Positions 3,531 through 5,759 of a DNA stretch of 5,759 nucleotides are shown here, piece after piece. Under the pieces are notes generated by a model, which ran no database searches, had not been told where the DNA came from, and was given only the letters and a program-made list of their open reading frames with translations. Position 1 is the stretch's first letter. The number at the start of each line of letters is the position of its first letter. Origin of the DNA: Anaerolineales bacterium UBA832 (GTDB lineage: Bacteria; Chloroflexota; Anaerolineae; Anaerolineales; UBA11657); assembly GCA_002296125.1 (NCBI GenBank), contig DBHI01000079.1, positions 1 through 5,759 of the forward strand, given 5' to 3'. Position numbers and translations under genes: made by a program.

Positions 3531-5759
3531 ATGCCAAACTCTAAACATATTGTTCGTGATCGACGTGCACGTCGTAGAAGGGCTAAGACTGGACTTCGCA
3601 GTATGAGGCCATGGTTTGTTGGAGTTTTACTGATAGTATTAATGACTATTTTTGGTTTGTTTACAACTATGCTAATTTTGATTAACGGATTTTATGCTGA
3701 AGTTGTTTCTGAATTACCTAGCGCCGAATCTTTAGAAAGTGCATTTCAAACATCTAACAATCAATTTTTTCAAACTACCAAGATTTTAGATCGTACTGGT
3801 GAACATGTTTTATATGAAGTGATAGATCCACGTGCAGGTGATAGGCAGTGGTTAGATTTGGATCAAATACCAGTTGGGCTGCAAAGTGCTACTATAGCAA
3901 TAGAAGATAAAACTTTTTACCAGAATCCAGGATACGATTTGTTGGGAATAGGTAGGGCATTAACTACTAATCTGAGTAGACCTATTTGCGTGATTCGTCC
4001 TAGTGAATGTCCGGGTTTTGTGCAAGGTGGTAGTACTATTACTCAACAGTTGATTAAAAATGTGATTATTGCTCCTGGAAGATATCCTGACACAAGTTAT
4101 ACCCGAAAGTTTCGTGAGGTACTTATTGCACGTGAAGCTACAATTAGGTATAGTAAATCCCAGATATTGGAATGGTATTTGAATACTAATTTTTACGGTA
4201 ATCTTGCTTATGGTATTGATGCAGCGTCTAGAGTTTATTTTGGTAAATCTGCTGTAGAACTTACTCTATCCGAAAGCACTCTATTGGCTGCTATTCCTCA
4301 ATCTCCTGCATTAAATCCAATTGATAACCCTGAAGAGGCTAGAAAGCGTCAGGTTTTAGTAGTTGAATCTATGGTTAGTCAAGGGTATTTGACCATACAG
4401 GATGCAAGGCTTGTTTTAGCGGATAATGTGTTTTCTAGGATCCAGTTAGTTGGTGATAGATTTAATATTCGTGCCCCACATTTTGCAATTCATGTGCTGG
4501 AAGAAGCTAAGGAACTGTTAGGTGAAGAAATTGTACAGAGAGGGGGTTTGCGAATCATCAGTACTTTGGATATAGAATTGCATGAGCAGGTAGAGTGTGT
4601 AGCTCGTACACATGTAGATCGTCTCAGTGGTTTGGATCCAGAAACAATCGTATTGACAGATGTAGGTAATGAATGTCAAGCTGCGTCGTATTTGCCAGTT
4701 ATGGCAAGTAAGTATGTTGGTTTAGATCGTAATGTGAATAATGTTGCGGTAGTTGTTCAAGATCCGACTACAGGAGAAGTTTTATCTATGGTTGGATCAT
4801 ATGATTATTGGAATAGTAACATAGACGGTCGATTTAATGTTGCTGTAGATGGATTGCGTCAGCCAGGATCAACTATTAAGCCTATTACTTATTTGACTGC
4901 TTTTGCACAAGGTTATTCACCTTCTAGTATGGTTCTTGATGTGAGAACGGCACTTCCTTTAGATAATGGTATGACCTATGTTCCTGAAAATTATGATCGT
5001 GATTTTCGGGGTCCAGTTAGTTTTCGTGCAGCTTTATCGCAGTCATTGAATGTACCAGCAGTTAAAGTAATGGATATGGTAGGTATTGACAACATGTTAA
5101 GAACAGCACATAAGTTAGGTATTAACTCTTTAGATGAAGATTCAGATAGTTATGGTCCATCATTGACATTGGGTGGTGGTGAAGTTAGTCTTATTGACTT
5201 GACCTATTCTTATAGTGTGTTTGCAAACAATGGAGTGATGTCTGGTATGCCTATAAAGGAGGAAAGCTTACGTAGCGGATTTAGGACTTTGGATCCCATA
5301 GTTTTGTTAACTATTAAAGATAATGAGAATAATGTTTTGGAAATATGTGGTACTGATTTAAAGTCATCGTGTGAATTTAGTAATGTTGATACCAAGATCG
5401 TCTTAAGTCCTGAATTAGCTTATCTTGTTAATCATGTGTTGTCTGATGAACGGTCGCGTATACCTGCTTTTGGATATCCTAATCCTCTGGAATTGGGTAG
5501 GCCAGCAGCAGCTAAAACTGGTACAACAAATAACTTTGTAGATAGTTGGACAATTGGATATACGCCACAGTTAGTTGTTGGTGTATGGATGGGAAATAGT
5601 GATTCCAGCAGAATGATAGATGTTTCCGGATCTAAGGGAGCTGCTCCAATTTGGCATGCGGTCATGTCTTATGGTGTACGTTCAATGAATCTTCCACCTA
5701 TTGGATGGGATCGTCCAGTTGGAATTAATGAAATCAAAGTTTGTTATCCATCAGGTTTG
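3531..5759 (+). CDS. Class A penicillin-binding protein (bifunctional transglycosylase/transpeptidase), 3' end missing
   Basis: 743 codons are open to the right edge. The protein polymerises lipid II into glycan strands and cross-links the peptides. A very basic cytoplasmic tail (RDRRARRRRAK, 9-19) precedes one membrane helix (about 28-52). The GT51 domain has catalytic Glu125 in EDKTFYQNPGYD, QGGSTITQQ (165-173), RKFRE with Glu196, and ILEWYLN (212-218). The His usual in the first motif is Asn132 here. The transpeptidase domain has the acylated Ser447 in STIK (447-450), SLN (505-507) and KTGTTN (662-667), so all three active-site motifs are intact. Closely spaced Cys pairs (153/160, 356/382, 606/614) lie in the exported part. 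The last residues (KVCYPSG) resemble the segment that follows the transpeptidase domain in this family, so probably only a C-terminal tail is lost. ATG 3531 is the only start after an in-frame stop at 3516-3518. The gene is probably transcribed from its own promoter, 67 bp after the methyltransferase. Confidence 0.95.
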   Translation, partial: MPNSKHIVRDRRARRRRAKTGLRSMRPWFVGVLLIVLMTIFGLFTTMLILINGFYAEVVSELPSAESLESAFQTSNNQFFQTTKILDRTGEHVLYEVIDPRAGDRQWLDLDQIPVGLQSATIAIEDKTFYQNPGYDLLGIGRALTTNLSRPICVIRPSECPGFVQGGSTITQQLIKNVIIAPGRYPDTSYTRKFREVLIAREATIRYSKSQILEWYLNTNFYGNLAYGIDAASRVYFGKSAVELTLSESTLLAAIPQSPALNPIDNPEEARKRQVLVVESMVSQGYLTIQDARLVLADNVFSRIQLVGDRFNIRAPHFAIHVLEEAKELLGEEIVQRGGLRIISTLDIELHEQVECVARTHVDRLSGLDPETIVLTDVGNECQAASYLPVMASKYVGLDRNVNNVAVVVQDPTTGEVLSMVGSYDYWNSNIDGRFNVAVDGLRQPGSTIKPITYLTAFAQGYSPSSMVLDVRTALPLDNGMTYVPENYDRDFRGPVSFRAALSQSLNVPAVKVMDMVGIDNMLRTAHKLGINSLDEDSDSYGPSLTLGGGEVSLIDLTYSYSVFANNGVMSGMPIKEESLRSGFRTLDPIVLLTIKDNENNVLEICGTDLKSSCEFSNVDTKIVLSPELAYLVNHVLSDERSRIPAFGYPNPLELGRPAAAKTGTTNNFVDSWTIGYTPQLVVGVWMGNSDSSRMIDVSGSKGAAPIWHAVMSYGVRSMNLPPIGWDRPVGINEIKVCYPSGL

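Noticed and set aside
3259..3537. Minus-strand open frame of 92 residues across the methyltransferase end and the PBP promoter
   Set aside because: Most of it is antisense to the methyltransferase C-terminus. Its start would lie inside the PBP start region, and no domain or ribosome binding site supports it.
5210..5665. Two minus-strand open frames inside the PBP transpeptidase domain
   Set aside because: Both are antisense to sequence encoding conserved PBP motifs, including KTGTTN.

Overview
The window is AT-rich, and its + strand is visibly richer in T and G than in A and C. It looks like a chromosomal segment from a bacterium with a peptidoglycan wall, most likely a low-GC member of the Chloroflexota. 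This assignment is inferred from protein style: a lipoprotein-like LysM/M23 peptidase with a Thr/Pro linker, an EDxxF..NPG version of the PBP glycosyltransferase motif, and a methyltransferase whose C-terminal half resembles Chloroflexota proteins. No rRNA, tRNA, CRISPR array, insertion sequence or phage gene is visible.

Layout, left to right. (1) Positions 1 to about 306 hold, on the minus strand, the 5' end of a gene running off the left edge. It encodes a likely lipoprotein with a Thr/Ser/Pro-rich linker; its exact start is unclear and a frameshift is possible. (2) A divergent intergenic region of about 100 bp (307-403) contains an 18-bp inverted repeat and a perfect 12-bp palindrome that presents a TATAAT box on both strands. 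(3) On the + strand, a 532-residue exported LysM + possible lysozyme-like + M23 endopeptidase protein (404-2002) is followed 13 bp later by menG/ubiE (2016-2714). A class I SAM methyltransferase (2711-3463) follows, sharing an ATGA stop/start overlap with menG. These three probably form one operon. (4) After a 67-bp gap with a TATAAT box placed exactly for leaderless transcription, a class A penicillin-binding protein begins at 3531. It is still open at the right edge (743 codons seen).

The shared theme is the cell envelope. One protein cuts peptidoglycan, one polymerises and cross-links it, one makes menaquinone in the membrane, and a methyltransferase of unknown substrate sits between them. 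Translation signals differ by position: the two internal operon genes have purine-rich Shine-Dalgarno sequences, whereas the two genes that begin transcription units on the + strand have none. I see no evidence of a novel defence or mobile system. The best second-look items are the symmetric divergent promoter, the leaderless PBP start, the hidden minus-strand lipoprotein with its two competing signal-peptide frames, and the unassigned middle domain of the peptidase.
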